A DNA stretch of 64,000 nt from Prunella strophiata. Its lineage: Eukaryota > Chordata > Aves > Passeriformes > Prunellidae. The translations under genes and the position numbers were made by a program. Numbering within the stretch: position 1 is the first letter of the stretch; the number at the start of each line of letters is the position of its first letter. Of this stretch, positions 1-13,256 are shown in pieces. The DNA is taken from NCBI GenBank assembly GCA_036583965.1, contig JAZBQD010000027.1, positions 27,721,001 through 27,785,000 of the forward strand. The letters are read 5' to 3'. Under the pieces are notes generated by a model. That model was not told where the DNA came from, did no database searches, and saw only the letters and a list, made by a program, of their open reading frames with translations.

Positions 1-3000
1 CATCCCAGGCTCTAAGAATGGTGATGCCACCCTTACTTAGGGCCCTGTCCAGCGTTTGACCATGCTTATAAAAAATATTTGTTTCCATGTGCCTAGATGG
101 ATTTTCTCTTGTTCCAGCTGGGGTCCCCCTTCCCATTATCCCTCATCCTATCCCTGGTTCTAAGCAGGGCTGGCTGATCCTTGAGGGATGCCATTAGTAA
201 CCAGTGGAGGTTGCAAGTGCTGATTGTCATCCTTTAAACCTCATGTTACAGTTTCCCCCTACCTTTGTCATCCAGTATTTCAAGCATTTTTGTATGAAGG
301 ATGCTGTGGGAGGCTTAGCAGGGCCTTTGACATGAAGTCAAGGTGTCCAACACCCCCTGTTCTCCCCTTAGCCACAGAGCCAGTCTGTTTGTCCCAGATG
401 GGGCAGTCATGTTGGTCAGGTGTGATTTGCCTTTGGAATATCCATTTTGGCTGGTCACAGTTACCTTTTTGTCCTTCCTGCACTTAGAAATGTTGCCCAG
501 GATTTGCTCCATAGCCTTTCTGGGCAGAGGGCAAGGCAGCTGGCTGATGGCCAGGGTTGCAGTGCTCTGTTATGGTCCATATGGATGAAGTCTTGATGTG
601 ATGTATTACCAAGATCAACATATGGATGGATGCAGCTGTTTCTGTGTGAGAGCTCTGTTCAGCCTGAGCCCAGGCGTGTGTGTGATCGAATTGTTTCTGA
701 CCTCTGGTGCTGCTATCTCCCACTAATGGCTTTGTGCACTGAAGTTGTGTGTGAACTCCAGGGCAGGAATTAAATCCGGGATGGGATTTGTGCACAGTCA
801 TTTCATACACTTCCCACTGGAAGACAAACACTCAGCAGATAATCTCTTATTACACTTGTGACTACCGGATGTGCTGCGTGAACTCCAGACCTAACAGCTG
901 CCAAAAGCAGCTTGCTCACTGCAGATCAATACTGCTCCTGGAAGTTTATGTTCACTCAGAAAGGATAGTCACTGCTTTAGGCTTGGGCATGAAGCACCAT
1001 GAATTGTTGTTTTCAGAAGCCAGTGGTGGGTTGACAACAAGTGGGCATGAAGTGTGTGTTCCTGGCTAGAGGAGCTGAGGAGCCTGAGCTGTGTGGGCTG
1101 GAGTCTTCTCCTTTGTGTTGAGGAGCACAGAGTGACCATGCTGGAGGGCTTACGAGCTGCCCCTTGAATGGTTGTCAGGCTCTGTTGTTAAGCTGGCTGG
1201 TGGCATCCAGTCGTTTGGAGAGCTGGTTCTGCTGGATCCTGCCAAGTTTCTCCTGGTAGGTTTCTGATGGAGTTGTTTTCCGATACAAATGGGACTGTCA
1301 CAAGCTAGCACAGTTCAGGGGGGATGTAAAACTTTAGAAATGTGTGGGGAAGAATGCCAGGGTATCACATTCCAAAATGGAATGGGGGATCTTAGTTGTT
1401 GGTCTGTAGGAAACCCTGGAATCCCCTGCCTCCTGGTGTAGCAGAAGTGAAGATTTTCTTAACAGCTGCTGTACAGCCATGAAACAAATGGCAGCAAAAG
1501 TGGACTGCTTTCACTTGGAAGGAGTCATGGTGGGCTGGTTTGCCTCTTCATGGAGCAGACTGGCAGCCTGCACGATCACAGACCGTATGGGAATGTTGGA
1601 TAAACACCAGATCGGAGAAGCTTGGGACCTCTGAGCTGGAATTTGGGGCCTCTGATGAAAAAATGCACGTGGGAGAGACATGTTCATTGTTCTAGCTAGT
1701 GCCAGGCTCTGCTTTCAGGAGAGTGCTGTGTCAGCTGCCTGGAAGGGAGCAGGTCATCTTGGTTTCAAGAGACTTTCCAGCAGGTATTCTGTCTCTGCCT
1801 TCTCCAGGAGAGCTTAACTCTAGTGTGACAAGTATTCCTTTAGTGGTGGCAGTTAACTGAGCCCCACTGCAGGTTTGTGCCCCTATGGCATTCCCTTGAT
1901 GCAGTGAAACAATGATTTTTTTTACATTTTCATCTTGCACTGATTTGAGGAACTTAATTTTTTCCACCTCCCTCCTCCTCACTTTTTGTTTTTTCCTGGA
2001 TTATTTTTAATTTTGCATCAGCTACCCAATCTGGTTCACTGTGGGACTGTGTGAACAGCTGAATGGACTCAGTGGGAGGGCAGGGAACAAGGGGATGGGG
2101 AAAGAACGGATAGGAGGGATGGAGGAAAAACTACTGGAGACAACATTTTTGCTGAGATAAATGTCAGTTTATGCTTTCAGATGGAGTCTTTTATGTGTTT
2201 TTGACTTTTATGGGTTACCCTCTTGTTTGGAGGCATGCTTAGCTACAAAATTATCACTGTTTTTTGAGTCTGTGGTACATTTATGTTTATGTTTAAATGG
2301 CATTGGGAGATCTGATCACAAGTAATTTGAGCATAGAAGTACTTGCTGCATCTAAAACCTTTGAAATGAGGGAAGTGATGACCCACAGTGCCTGGTGTGG
2401 GCACCCAAGGTTCACAGCAGCTTTATTCCAGTGTGCTGGAAGCTGAAGCTCCAGAACTTCCTGGTTACTACTTTATAGCTGGTGGTGGTGTGTCTGTCTG
2501 CCTGTGCTGCAGTCACACATTTTATATCAGTTTTTAAGAATGGCAATATGACATCCTCTCTCTGCTGCCATAGGGTGCTGTTAATGTGTGGCTGGGGACT
2601 GTGGTTTGACCTGCCCCCATCCCATTCCATACTCCCACTTGGCATCCGGGTTCTTGTGGCAGCCTACAGCTCTTGGCTTCCATAGTGCTGCTGGAGAGCT
2701 GTGAGCACAGGGATGGTGCATCAGTCCTCTTGACATCACAAGCATGTCAATAATAATTGTTTGAGCTTTCCTGGTAAGAGAACTGAGGGCCGTTAAGAAA
2801 GCTTGTTTAGAGAAGATGTTGCTGGAGTCTGAATCTGGAGCAAATTCAGATTAACTGCAGGTCACTTGTAAAACCTTCTCCTGTCCCCTTGCTTTGTTGT
2901 CAGTGTGTATGTGTTTTGGGTGACCGGGGGGCTTACTGTGCAATATCATTGTTTTGGTTGTGCTTGCTGGGTTTTTGTTTTCTAACTTTGCAGGTAACCT

Positions 3001-6000
3001 GAGCTGGGAATGGGCTTAGTGAAGAGGTATTAAATAACCTGTAAAGATAAAAAGGAGAGTTTATTCTTGAAAATTACTAATAGGCTTCTGGGGTCATTTG
3101 CCCTAATAAATTTAGGACAGTTTCTAGCTTATCACCTTTCAGCAACAGCTAGGCAGTGGGTTTCTTCATCTTTTCCTTTCATTGTTTCTAGTTACACAAG
3201 TTTATCTCACATGTTTTGCAGTCTTCCTTTCCTTCCCTGCCCTTTCCCCTCTCCCCCAGTATCAGACTGCTTCAGCCTTTTATTGGGAAATGCTGCATGG
3301 GGGAGAGTGTTTTCAGCCAGCTTAGGTGTGTTTGGGGGCTAGAGCTGTGACAGCTCTGGATTTGTAATAGCTGCAAGCCACTTGCAGCTGGCACAATGGA
3401 GTGAAAGGACTAAGCTTGTTTCTGCTCTGTTGGTGAGTTGAGGCTGTTCCTGGGCTGGTGGGTGGGAGGCTGTGCCAAGGGCAGCATTCTGGGAGGGCTG
3501 GGCCAGGGGCACTGCTTGGCAGTGCCCCTTTTGTTCCTTGCTGTTTTGCTTTTCAGTGATGGTGAATAAAAGACACTTGATAAAAAAATGTGGGGAAAAA
3601 AACTCTTAAAACTTGTTTTGTTTAACTAGTAAGATATTGGTGAATGTCAAAGATGTTCCTTTCACTTGCATCTAGTTGTTTTTCAAGCAACTTTTCATGT
3701 TTAAGCATCTTGACTTCTTTAAAGAAGTGGGGTGTGTAGTCTCCCCAGTAGGATGAGAAGAGAATGAGGTGGTTGCTGTTACTGTTTTTACTTTGATTTT
3801 AAACCACTCCTGGGCAGTTTGGGGTTACTTGAAAGCAAAGGTATGAACTGTTGGAGGCTGGCTTCTGGTAGTTCTGGGCATCTGCTGGCAAAAAGTAACC
3901 TGTGAAATCAGTGTTACTTCTGCACCAAGTATGGATGTTTTTTACACTCTATCTTGTTGCTTTCCAAACACAGTTATTTTGTCTATTTTTAAATCCCCAA
4001 GCAGGTAAGTGACCCCAAGCCCTGCAGCTGCTTTTTGTCAGTTTCCCATGAGGTTTGGGTAAGGGGAACTGTTGGGAGAGGTGCTCTTGTAAGATATTAT
4101 GGCTTCTAGGTCTTTGGAGCTCACCATAAATCCAGTGTACAAGGAGGTCCTGCTTCAGAGTGTCTTTGAAGGTCTGGAATGGTTCCTTGTTCCCCTCTTT
4201 ACTTGTAAAACCAAGTCTGGAAGGACCTGCAAAGTGCTGGTCAAGCTTATGGGTTGTAGCCCAGCCCCAAAGAAACCTTTTACGTGTTCTTCTCTTCCAG
4301 TTCTTTGGCCTGACCACCTTTAGGAAGGAGAAGGGTTTGTGAAATAATTTTTACTTGGCATTGATCAGTGAAGCAAAGCAAAGAAGTTAGTTGGTGGCTT
4401 TAAAGTGAATTTGCAAGTGGAGGAAAGACTTGGGCTTCTCCAGTCCTTTACATGTGTGTTACTTGCAAGCTGTTGAGTCTTCATGGTGCCTGGGCTTCTG
4501 TGGCTCTGGTTCTGTGCATTGCCAGATCATGTGTCAGATGTGGCCCATGGTAATGTTTCTGTTAAATTGCACACAATGTGCTCTGATTAATTTGGGGACT
4601 TTATGCTTTCATGCAAGATGTAGGAGGACAGATGACACTTGACCAAGCATAAAGTTAGTGTGGCGTGAACAGATGATTCCTGAATTCAGCACGGGGCTTG
4701 TCCTTACAGAGTTAAGTTGTCAACATCTGAGCAAATTTGAACCAACCAAGTGAGACAGTTTCTGTGAATGTTTCTTTTGATAGTGTTGATTTAAGATGTT
4801 TCTTTTGGTAGGGTGGTGTCCATTGAAGCAATTGTAGCTGTTTTCTCCTTCCTCTGCCAGGCTTAACACAGCTTGGCCTGGCTGTGGGGTGGAGCTGGGC
4901 AGGGGTTGGTTTGGTTGGAGACAGTTTTTGACCCATGTGAGTACCTGTGTTTACCATGTGCAGGCCTCCTGCCATGCAGGGAGAGGCTGTCATAACTTGA
5001 GGGGGTGGTATGAGAGGGCAGGGGATGAATCAGCTTCACTGGCACTCTTGTTTGAAGAAACATCTGCAGAAACGCTGGACAGGAGTTTACACTTTGTCCG
5101 TGTTTTGCATTGTGAAGCCATGATGTTTCTGATCTGGCACTGAAACCCCTACCTTTGGGCTTAATATATTGTCATACCATGGTCTAAGCAGTTAATTCAT
5201 GTTGACAAACTGAAGTTCAATGTTGCTCTTAAAGAAGCAAGCAAACCCCAACAAGAAACAGCTTTTTTTACTTTGTTTGTTTCTTGAGGGTGATGCCAAA
5301 CTTGGTGTCTTGAGTACTACAAAGGTTCTTGTTTTGCAACTCTTGAGATTCTTGCAGAGAGCACAATGCTAGTTTCTTGTCATCTTCTTTGCTGCCTAAA
5401 TATCTTTTGGAAAATAATGCTTTTCTTATCTGGCCTTAGCAATGGGAATTACAACAGAACAGGCTGTTTTCTTGGCTGCTACAGATGGTGATTTTTGTTA
5501 GGGGGTAGCTTGAGGATATTCCCTTTCCATTCCCCCTACCCCCTCCAAATACTCCCCCATGATTTAAGGAACTCTCTCACTAGTTTCTCTGTCTGCTCAA
5601 GTGACTCTTCTGTAAATTAGACCATCCTGGTCTTCCCTTACAACATGCTTTTGGGGAAGGGTTTTTCTTTTTTTAAGCCTGAACTATTTCCATGGTATTG
5701 ACACACAAAGAATGGCATTGGATGCAGCTGAAATGACATAGGCTCACAACTTTGCTAGTGCAGAAAATGTTTGGATGGCTACATTCTTGGGAACTGAAGT
5801 GGCAGAAGAGGCAGTGCAGAAGAGGCTTTGTGTCCAGAGGCCTCCAAATCATGCTTCAATATGTCCTGCAAAGCACAGAATAAAAGAAGTGGTTCTCCAG
5901 GAATGTTTAGCATAGGCTTGTCCTGCAGGAAGCTGGAGGGAGTTGACTCAGTGAACCTGAAGTGTCAGTGCCACATGCAAATGTGCCTTAGTTATAGCTG

Positions 6001-9000
6001 GAATATTGGGAGTGGATTAATTGAAATTGGTTTTCTTGAACTGCCATATAATTGATTTCTAACAGTAAAATTGCTTCTTTGTCCTCAGGGTAGTGCTTTG
6101 GAAGCTTAATTTTATTTCTAGGATTCTTGCACAGTTTCTTTTCTAGTCTTTTTGTACAGACTTTGTTTCCTTTGGGGTGGCATCCCTAGTAACAAGTGTT
6201 CCAGTATGGCACAGTTCTTACCTAAGAGTGACCCATGAAGTACAGCTGACACCCATAATCTCTTTGTCAAAAGCACCAGCATACCTCCTGTCCTTTGGTT
6301 TTTTCTCCATAGATGTCTGCAAGTGAAAACAGCCAACAGTGCTGTGAGGAACAGAAATAAGGATATTGACAATCTAGAAGTTGTGGGTTTTCTTCCATGA
6401 GGTGGTTCTTCGCTTTCTTCTGTTCTCCCTGCTTAGGAATTTTACACTTTTACTGGGGAAGGTACCATCTGTATGAGCTTTGGGCCTCATGCAGAACTGA
6501 GATCTTCAGTCCCTGGGCAGTTACTGTGAGGCAGAATACCTGCCTTCTTCCCTGGCAGAGAGGGGAAATATTTGGGAGCACACCTGGCCATTGTGTGTCA
6601 GGTTAGAAGTTAATTGAGCCCAGGACTTGCCTTGAGCAGCACTGACAATAGGGGAAGTTGAGAGATGCATCAGAAAGCAAGGACTTCTGATAATTCCTCC
6701 AAACACTGTGGAATCTCCAGTGATTTGCTTTAAAACCTAGTCTATTAATTGTTTCTGAAACAGGAACCATTTCACATCTCTGTCTTGCCTTTCTCACTTT
6801 CTCTTGTAATTTTTGTATCTATGTCTTTTCGTATAGGGAACAATGATCAGAACTTAATTATCTTTGAGACTTCTGTCCATCTGTGAAATGTCTGAACAAA
6901 GGGTTCAGGAGTTAATAGGGAAGAACTAATGCATGGATAATGGAGTTGCATAAACCTTGTTTCACTAAGAATCAGGCAAAAAATGATATGAGATGGCTGG
7001 ACAGGAATTTTTCTTGCCTCCTCCCTTGACATAATAGAAAACAAAGAACAGAAGACATCTGGGAAATTCTAAATATCATAATGTTTCAGAGTTTAAAATG
7101 AATCAAGCAATCAACAGTTTGTCCAAGCAAGTTGCATGTCATTAACTTTGATTTATTTTTCTTTTTACTTCAAAAGGATAGGTTATGTCTTACCTTGAGT
7201 AGATTTCTGTATGGAAGGTGCTTTAGTTTTTGTTTATAACTATTACAGGTCATTCAGAGTTTGGTGTTTTGGTGGGGTTTTTTTTTTTTGTTCTTGTTTG
7301 GGGTGTTGTTGTTGTTGCAGTAACACTTGCTGTAAGACCTGGCATGGATAAACAACTGTATCAACTTTTTTATAGGCCTGTGCATCATCTGTAGTCCTGT
7401 TACATGGATCTTGCCATGAATTGCTTCTCCTTTGACTTCTGTTTTGGGTAATATTGAATCTGGATTTTTGGAAGCCTGTCAGAAAAATTGATCCATAGGT
7501 TACATCTTAAAACAGCCAAGTAACATTGGCTGTCCCTTTCTCGTTCTGCACATTTGGAAGAAAATATAACATGAACATTTTATTTACCATGTGAATGTGT
7601 AGATAATCCTTGCTCAAGAAACAGAGCAAAGCTGGCTTGATTTAACTGGGGTACTTCAACTTACCCTTGCTAAATTTAGTGGTGGTTTGCTGTTAACTGG
7701 GTGGAGGGGAGATGTTTGCTTTTGCTGTGTTCCTCACAAGCTGGCTATAGGTATTTACACATCTCTTTTAAGGAGTTGTGTGGTAGTGGTGGTTTTTCCC
7801 ATAGCATGTGCTGCCTCATCCTCAGCTTGATGTATGCAGTAGCCACAGATACTGCTGTCCTGTAAATACACTGTCAGCACAGGCTCAATTTGTATCTTTA
7901 ATACCTTTGTTGATCCATGAAAGACATTAATTTGTAAATACCTGGTTTGTGTGTATTGCCAGAGGTATTAGACCCCATAATTCCTTTAGCAATAGAAAGA
8001 ACTGTTTCAGTTTTGCCTTTCTGGTAATGAAAATACTGTGCTGGTGAGGCTGTCTATTGAAACTCTGTCTGCTCTGTAACTAAACATTTCATTGGGTGAC
8101 TGCTGCTGGGAGTGTTGCTGCTTTTTGAAGAGCCAGAAGGCAGTAGGACTTGGGCTCTGCCAGGTGAGATTGCAGGACTTTTAGGGTTGCTTCTCCAACC
8201 TTTTTCACACCAAGAGGAATTGTATTATCTAGAATGTAAAATGATTGACAGTTTAGGGACAAAGCTGCTGAATAATTTGAAAACTGGAACTTACTGAAGG
8301 AAACTGGCCCGAAGTTGAATTGGAGAGCCCAGAGTATGAGGAGGCACATATTTCCAGTAACAAAAGTCATAAAATAAGCAGGTCGTCATAAGTTTATGCA
8401 CTCTCTTGATGCTCATCTCTAATTCAGGGCAGCAGCTTTGTGGGTTGGGGAGGGGAAATAGTTACAACTGTGAAGTTACTTCTTTATCTGTGTCTGGAAT
8501 TGTACATTGTACCCAGCAGTGGCAGTGAGAGTGGGAAGAGGAAGGCTCCAGGCCTCCCTCATATTCTGGGTACATCTCTAGGCTCTAGTGCAGTACTCAC
8601 TGTGTAAGACTTCTGGGGGATAAGGTAGGGAATACTCAGCCAGGTCAGTCCTCAGAAAGCACTTGTAGCTTGAAAGGCAAGTGTGCGCTGGAAGGATAAA
8701 AATACTTTTGGGCATTTTTGCAACTTGATCACCTAAAAGCCCATAAGGTTATTAGGTAGCTCAGACATGTCTAATCTTATAAATATATGACCTCTAGACA
8801 GTGTGTGTTATTTATTTTGCTGTATCCCCTCCTGATTTTCTTTTCCATGGACTGATGTAGACATAAGCAACAGCTGACATGAAGAAGACAGAGGGGGAAG
8901 TTCTTTTGCAATAATGTCTTAGAAGCATATGGAAGCAAAAAGAAATTCTGTTATGTTAATTGTGAATTGAGAACTGTTATTTTACTGCCTTTATGGAAAA

Positions 9001-9865
9001 TTTTCATCTTCTGTGGTCTGTAGGCTGTCATTCTAGTTTTAGCTGCTGTACTTGTGTCTGTGTGTTCTAGCAGTTCAGTCATTACCTGTATAATACAGCA
9101 TTGCTTTCTGGCAAGTTGTGTTGTGCATATTCAGAAGTAGAATTATGGGACATAAAGCCTTTTTTTGGATAGATTTCTGTATGTGGGTACTTCTGCTCTA
9201 TAACAGCACAGGCAAGGGGAAAAACTACATTTTGAGTTTGTCAGATGGTGATGATCTGTGTGATGGTCCTTATTGCCTTTTGATATTTCCACACTCCTCA
9301 GTCATTGTTGTAGCCTGATCACAGATAGCTGTAACATGCATGGGTGATGCCATTAATTATGGTCGTGGTATGGATGCACAGCTGATTAATTCAGGGATGG
9401 TGAGCTGAAGCCAGCAGCTGTTGTGAAGGTATGGGGTTGAAACTCTCTTCAGGCAGCTGGGTGGTGAAGGATTGCCTTCATGTGCTTTTTGTGGTGGTTA
9501 GGGGGCATGTCATGCTTGTGGGATGCAGAGTGGTTTTAGACTAGTCCTTTTCTTCAGTTTTGTAAGTAGGAAAGCAAATAAATTGGCCAGGATAAATAGT
9601 CAGGTTTGTGTTGTTTTTGAAGGGCCTGACTTGTTTTGTTTGCTATCAGACTCTACTTTTCTGTCCCTAGACCTTATTTTTTGTTTTAGTGAACTCTTTC
9701 GTCATGTTTTTAGTAGGAGTTGAGATGTGTATCTTCCTGATGTCCAGAGACTTGCTCATTTTGTGTCTTTCAGCCCAGGGTAAGCACCCCTGGCAGCTGT
9801 GCACATACAGGATGTCTCCCATTGACAGCTGGATTGTTGGGAGTCTGTGGAAGGTTTCTGTTTAT

Positions 9866-9882
9866 TGTGTGTGTGTGTGTGT
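9866..9882. repeat. (TG)n microsatellite
   Basis: A 17-base alternating T-G run in intron 1. It is short and probably polymorphic. Confidence 0.85.
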
Positions 9883-11926
9883 CTGCACAGGCATCTGCAA
9901 CTGCAGTCACTGCCCTGAAAGCAAATTGGGAATGTTAGTTGGGTAGGCAGTATGAGAAAGGGTGCACTTCCATGGCATGGGAGGAGGCTGGGGGTGAAGT
10001 GGAAGAGCTACTCAAGGAAAAATGCAGTGTTTTGGAGTGCAGAGCCCAGTGGTGTGCCTGCTTTAAATCCCCTGTGCAGGAAACCAGTCTTCTTGGGCTT
10101 GGCTGCTTGTGGAGTTTCAGAAGAGTGTTCTCACCAGCCCAAGCATTAGTTTGGAGAGTGGTTTGTTCAACTTAAAATTTCCATGTTGTACATGTGGAAC
10201 AGGAATTCAGACCAGTTCTTTGTGCAGGATAGCATTTTAATTTTAGTTCTGGTATTTAAAATCTCTACGAAAAATGCAGACACTTTCCTCTGGTATGCAT
10301 TATTTTGTGTTATGTGGTTTGCAGTGTGCTCTGCATTACTTGCAGAGAGGAAGAAGCCCTTTTCCAGGTAATTTGAGCAATGAGAAATAGGTCTCCATTA
10401 GTTGCATAGCTACTGGTAAAATGCTTAGCATAGTTGTGGAATTAGTCTAAAACATGGATGAGGTGTGCTGGGCTGTGGGTTTGACATGGTGAAGTCATCA
10501 AGCACTGGCCTAGGAATGCACCTCTGCACTGTCATGTGTCAGCTCTTGGAGCTTCCTGAGGGACAGGTTTGGTTCTGCCTTTGTGCCAGCAGCATGCAGA
10601 ACATGGTGGTTCCTGTGAGCTTGGTTTGCAGTTGTTGGTCACACAATGTGGGTCTGGGGATGCTCCTGCTGCTGACCAAGACTGTGGTGGGGGGGGTTTA
10701 TTATTCAGTACTGTTGGCTACCACTGTCAGCTGGTAAACCATTCATCTGTGATAAGCTTTCTTTAAATCCATGCCAGATTTTACAATCCATAAACTGTAG
10801 TTACGTGAAAAATCAAGTTAATGTTCACTTGAGGTATAAAATGTGTCTCTGAGAATATATGCATGTACATGCACACAAAAAAGCTGATTAAAAATGATGT
10901 CAACTTATGAGCATTTGTGACAGCCACCTGAAACCCGTGGGATTAAAGACAAGGTTATATTTTCAAGACATAAATTGACATTTTTAGTTTTAGTTTATAG
11001 TTTTCAGGCACAGTGCTTACAAAAGTAATATTTTTTGCATCTGCCTCAGTCAAAGTACCTGAAGTAAGGAGTAGCTGGTTGTTTTAGGAATTGTTGGAGG
11101 GAAAGAACTCATCCTTTCTTCACTTGTTGGAGCCTTCCAATGAGAAGTGGCCAGTGAGCTTGGAGAGGCACCTTGAAGCTTCAACATCCTCTGCTGCAGT
11201 GTCCTTGTAGGTTGTGGGTGGTTCTGCCATGGGAGAAATAATTTCTCTTTACTCTGCTGATCAGTCAATTGCTTAATGCCCACCATTGTTATTTCAGTCA
11301 GCAGTTGTTATTGCTGAAGCTGCCAAATGTCTGTTTGGTTTTGTGACTTCTGGTGGAGTTGGTCATAGTAATGTTGAGCCTGTTGTTTCCTGTTTGATGT
11401 GCTGCACAGAGCCAGTATTTGGGAATGGAAATTTAGGATCTCGTTACTTGGGTGTTTTAACCATTTCTGATACCAGCCCACAAAGTTTTTTACAAACCAG
11501 ATGTCCAAACTCTGTTCCTCATCTGAGATCTTCCACCAGTTTAAAGGCTTCAGGGATGTGTTATTTAAGAGGAACTGACTCTTGCAGTTGGGAGTAAAGT
11601 TTTGGAGTCACTCAGGGGCTTGTTGGTGTGTGTGAATGTGGCTGATGATCAGTCTGAGAGGCCTGGAGCACAGAATGCACAAAAATATCAAAAACTGAGT
11701 GTGCTGTTCCAGTGCTTCTTAGCCCTGGTTTACACTCTGTGGCTGGGTAACCCAAGACTTGTGCTGAGCATAACCATTGAACCTCTTCACTTGTCACTCC
11801 AAGCAAGACCAGGCTGGGACTTCACTGTCAAGGTGTCTTGACAGCAGCACACTTTTTGACAAGACAAGAGCTTGGAAAATAGATTTGTTAAGAATTGTTG
11901 CTCTTGGAATTGTAACCCCTGGGATT

Positions 11927-11952
11927 TCTGGTTAGTGAATCTGGTTAGTGAA
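11927..11952. repeat. 13-base tandem duplication
   Basis: The unit TCTGGTTAGTGAA occurs twice back to back with no mismatch, in intron 1. It looks like a replication-slippage duplication. Confidence 0.85.
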
Positions 11953-13188
11953 TCTCTCCTAAGGCAGCCAGCCCTGTTGAAGGGACAAGCAGGCACTTGG
12001 GTTTTTTGCAGGTAGTTCAAGAGCAGCTTCCTTGGGGTCATTTGCACGGTGGTCAGTGCTGTGCTCGTGTCCCACACAGCAAGTAGGTGGGTCTGTAAAT
12101 CCAGGGAGACCCATGGATAACGGGCTGTAAGCAGCAGTGTGAAAAAGGGTGTGTGCAGCTTCAGTGGTGTTACACGGGGCAGGTGGAAGGGCTGTGATGG
12201 GTAAATGCCCTGATATCTCTCTGGTCAGCCCGGAGATAAACTCTCCTGGTGCAGTTTTTCCAGGAGCAGAGACCTTTGGGGGATGTCTTCCTTCCTCTGG
12301 GCCTGGGGAGGAGGGAACAGTATCTGTGCTTTCCATCCTTTTACGAGGATTTCAGGGGGATTGAGGGTAACCCTCAGTAGCTGTCGCTGTTTACAGAGAG
12401 CACTGCTGAACACCGGAGCGTCATGCTAATGTAGGCATTGCAAAAGATCACCTGAGGCCAGCCCGGGGGCTATGGGTGTTTTCCTCCAAACACAAATGAG
12501 CTGGGAATTCTGGAGGGAAATCGTCTTAGATAGTCCTGGAAGGAATTGTTGTCAGATCTGTGTGCAAGGTCAGCACCTTGTCAGCGGGAGGTGGATTCTG
12601 CTCCCTCTTTGTCTTGGTTCAGGCTTAGGGTTTGGCTTCTGGAGTACTGGGAAAGAAAGGCCAGTCCATTCATGAGCATCTGTTTGCTTAAGGAGTGCTT
12701 AAGCTTGGCCAAATAATTTATATGGCACTCATGCATGTTTCTGTGATTTTTTTTTTTAAGGCATTATTTTTGGTAAGAAATTGGGTTTTTTTTTCCTTTA
12801 ACTTTAGATGTTTATCCCGCTTCAAAACACAAGTATTACTGACCAGTCTGGACAGCGATATGGAATTTTGTTGAGGGCACTATAGGATCACATAAGTGTA
12901 AAAGATCAAGAAGTAGGGAAAAATATGAGAGAGATAAACTATTTGTATTCTAAGTAAATGAGCCATACTTGTAAACTGGAGGGGAAGAGAGACATCACAT
13001 ATTGCTGGTGAGAAGTGGCTGGGTTTTGATAAGAGCAGGAAGCAAGTCAAGACAACAGTGTGGTCTAAGTGGAAATAATCTGATCAGAGAGAGAAGGAAG
13101 ATCATGTGCTTTGCTTTCCAGGCTCATAAAGGTTTTGATTCGATTTTTAGCAGTTCATATTTTAAAGAGTCTTTTTTCTTTTTGTCAG

Positions 13189-13256
13189 ATTATGTCTACT
13201 TTGAAAATTCTTCAAGTAACCCCTATTTGATACGAAGAATAGAAGAACTCAATAAG
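13189..13256 (+). CDS. MTA1: MTA1 exon 2 (start of BAH domain)
   Basis: This 68-base exon sits between a pyrimidine-rich acceptor ending TTTTTGTCAG and the donor GTAAAC. It begins in phase 1: the two bases AT complete a GAT (Asp) codon whose G comes from exon 1. It then reads 22 codons from [10 protein letters not shown] to RRIEELNK and ends in phase 0. These residues follow MAANMYRVGD in all vertebrate MTA proteins and form the first strands of the bromo-adjacent homology domain. The residues are shared by MTA1 and MTA3, so this exon alone does not tell them apart. Confidence 0.96.

Larger units (their letters stand above)
1..13188 (+). other. Presumed 3' part of MTA1 intron 1
   Basis: I see no recognisable exon, RNA gene or intact mobile element in these 13 kb. 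Open frames are short and unlike known proteins. The + strand is rich in T and G throughout, as is common on the transcribed-sense strand of vertebrate introns. Minor contents: a (TG)n run at 9866-9882, a 13-base direct duplication at 11927-11952, a patch with more CpG than its surroundings at about 12050-12480, and CAG|GTAA junctions at 2993/2994, 4004/4005 and 12011/12012. That this is intron 1 is inferred from exon 2 starting in phase 1 just downstream and from no promoter-like CpG island being present. Part of it could instead lie 5' of the gene if a different first exon is used. Confidence 0.7.

Noticed and set aside
1..13188. MTA1 exon 1 or its CpG-island promoter at the left of the window
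   Set aside because: No MAANMYRVG coding piece and no CpG-dense GC-rich block is present; the left end is ordinary intron-like sequence.
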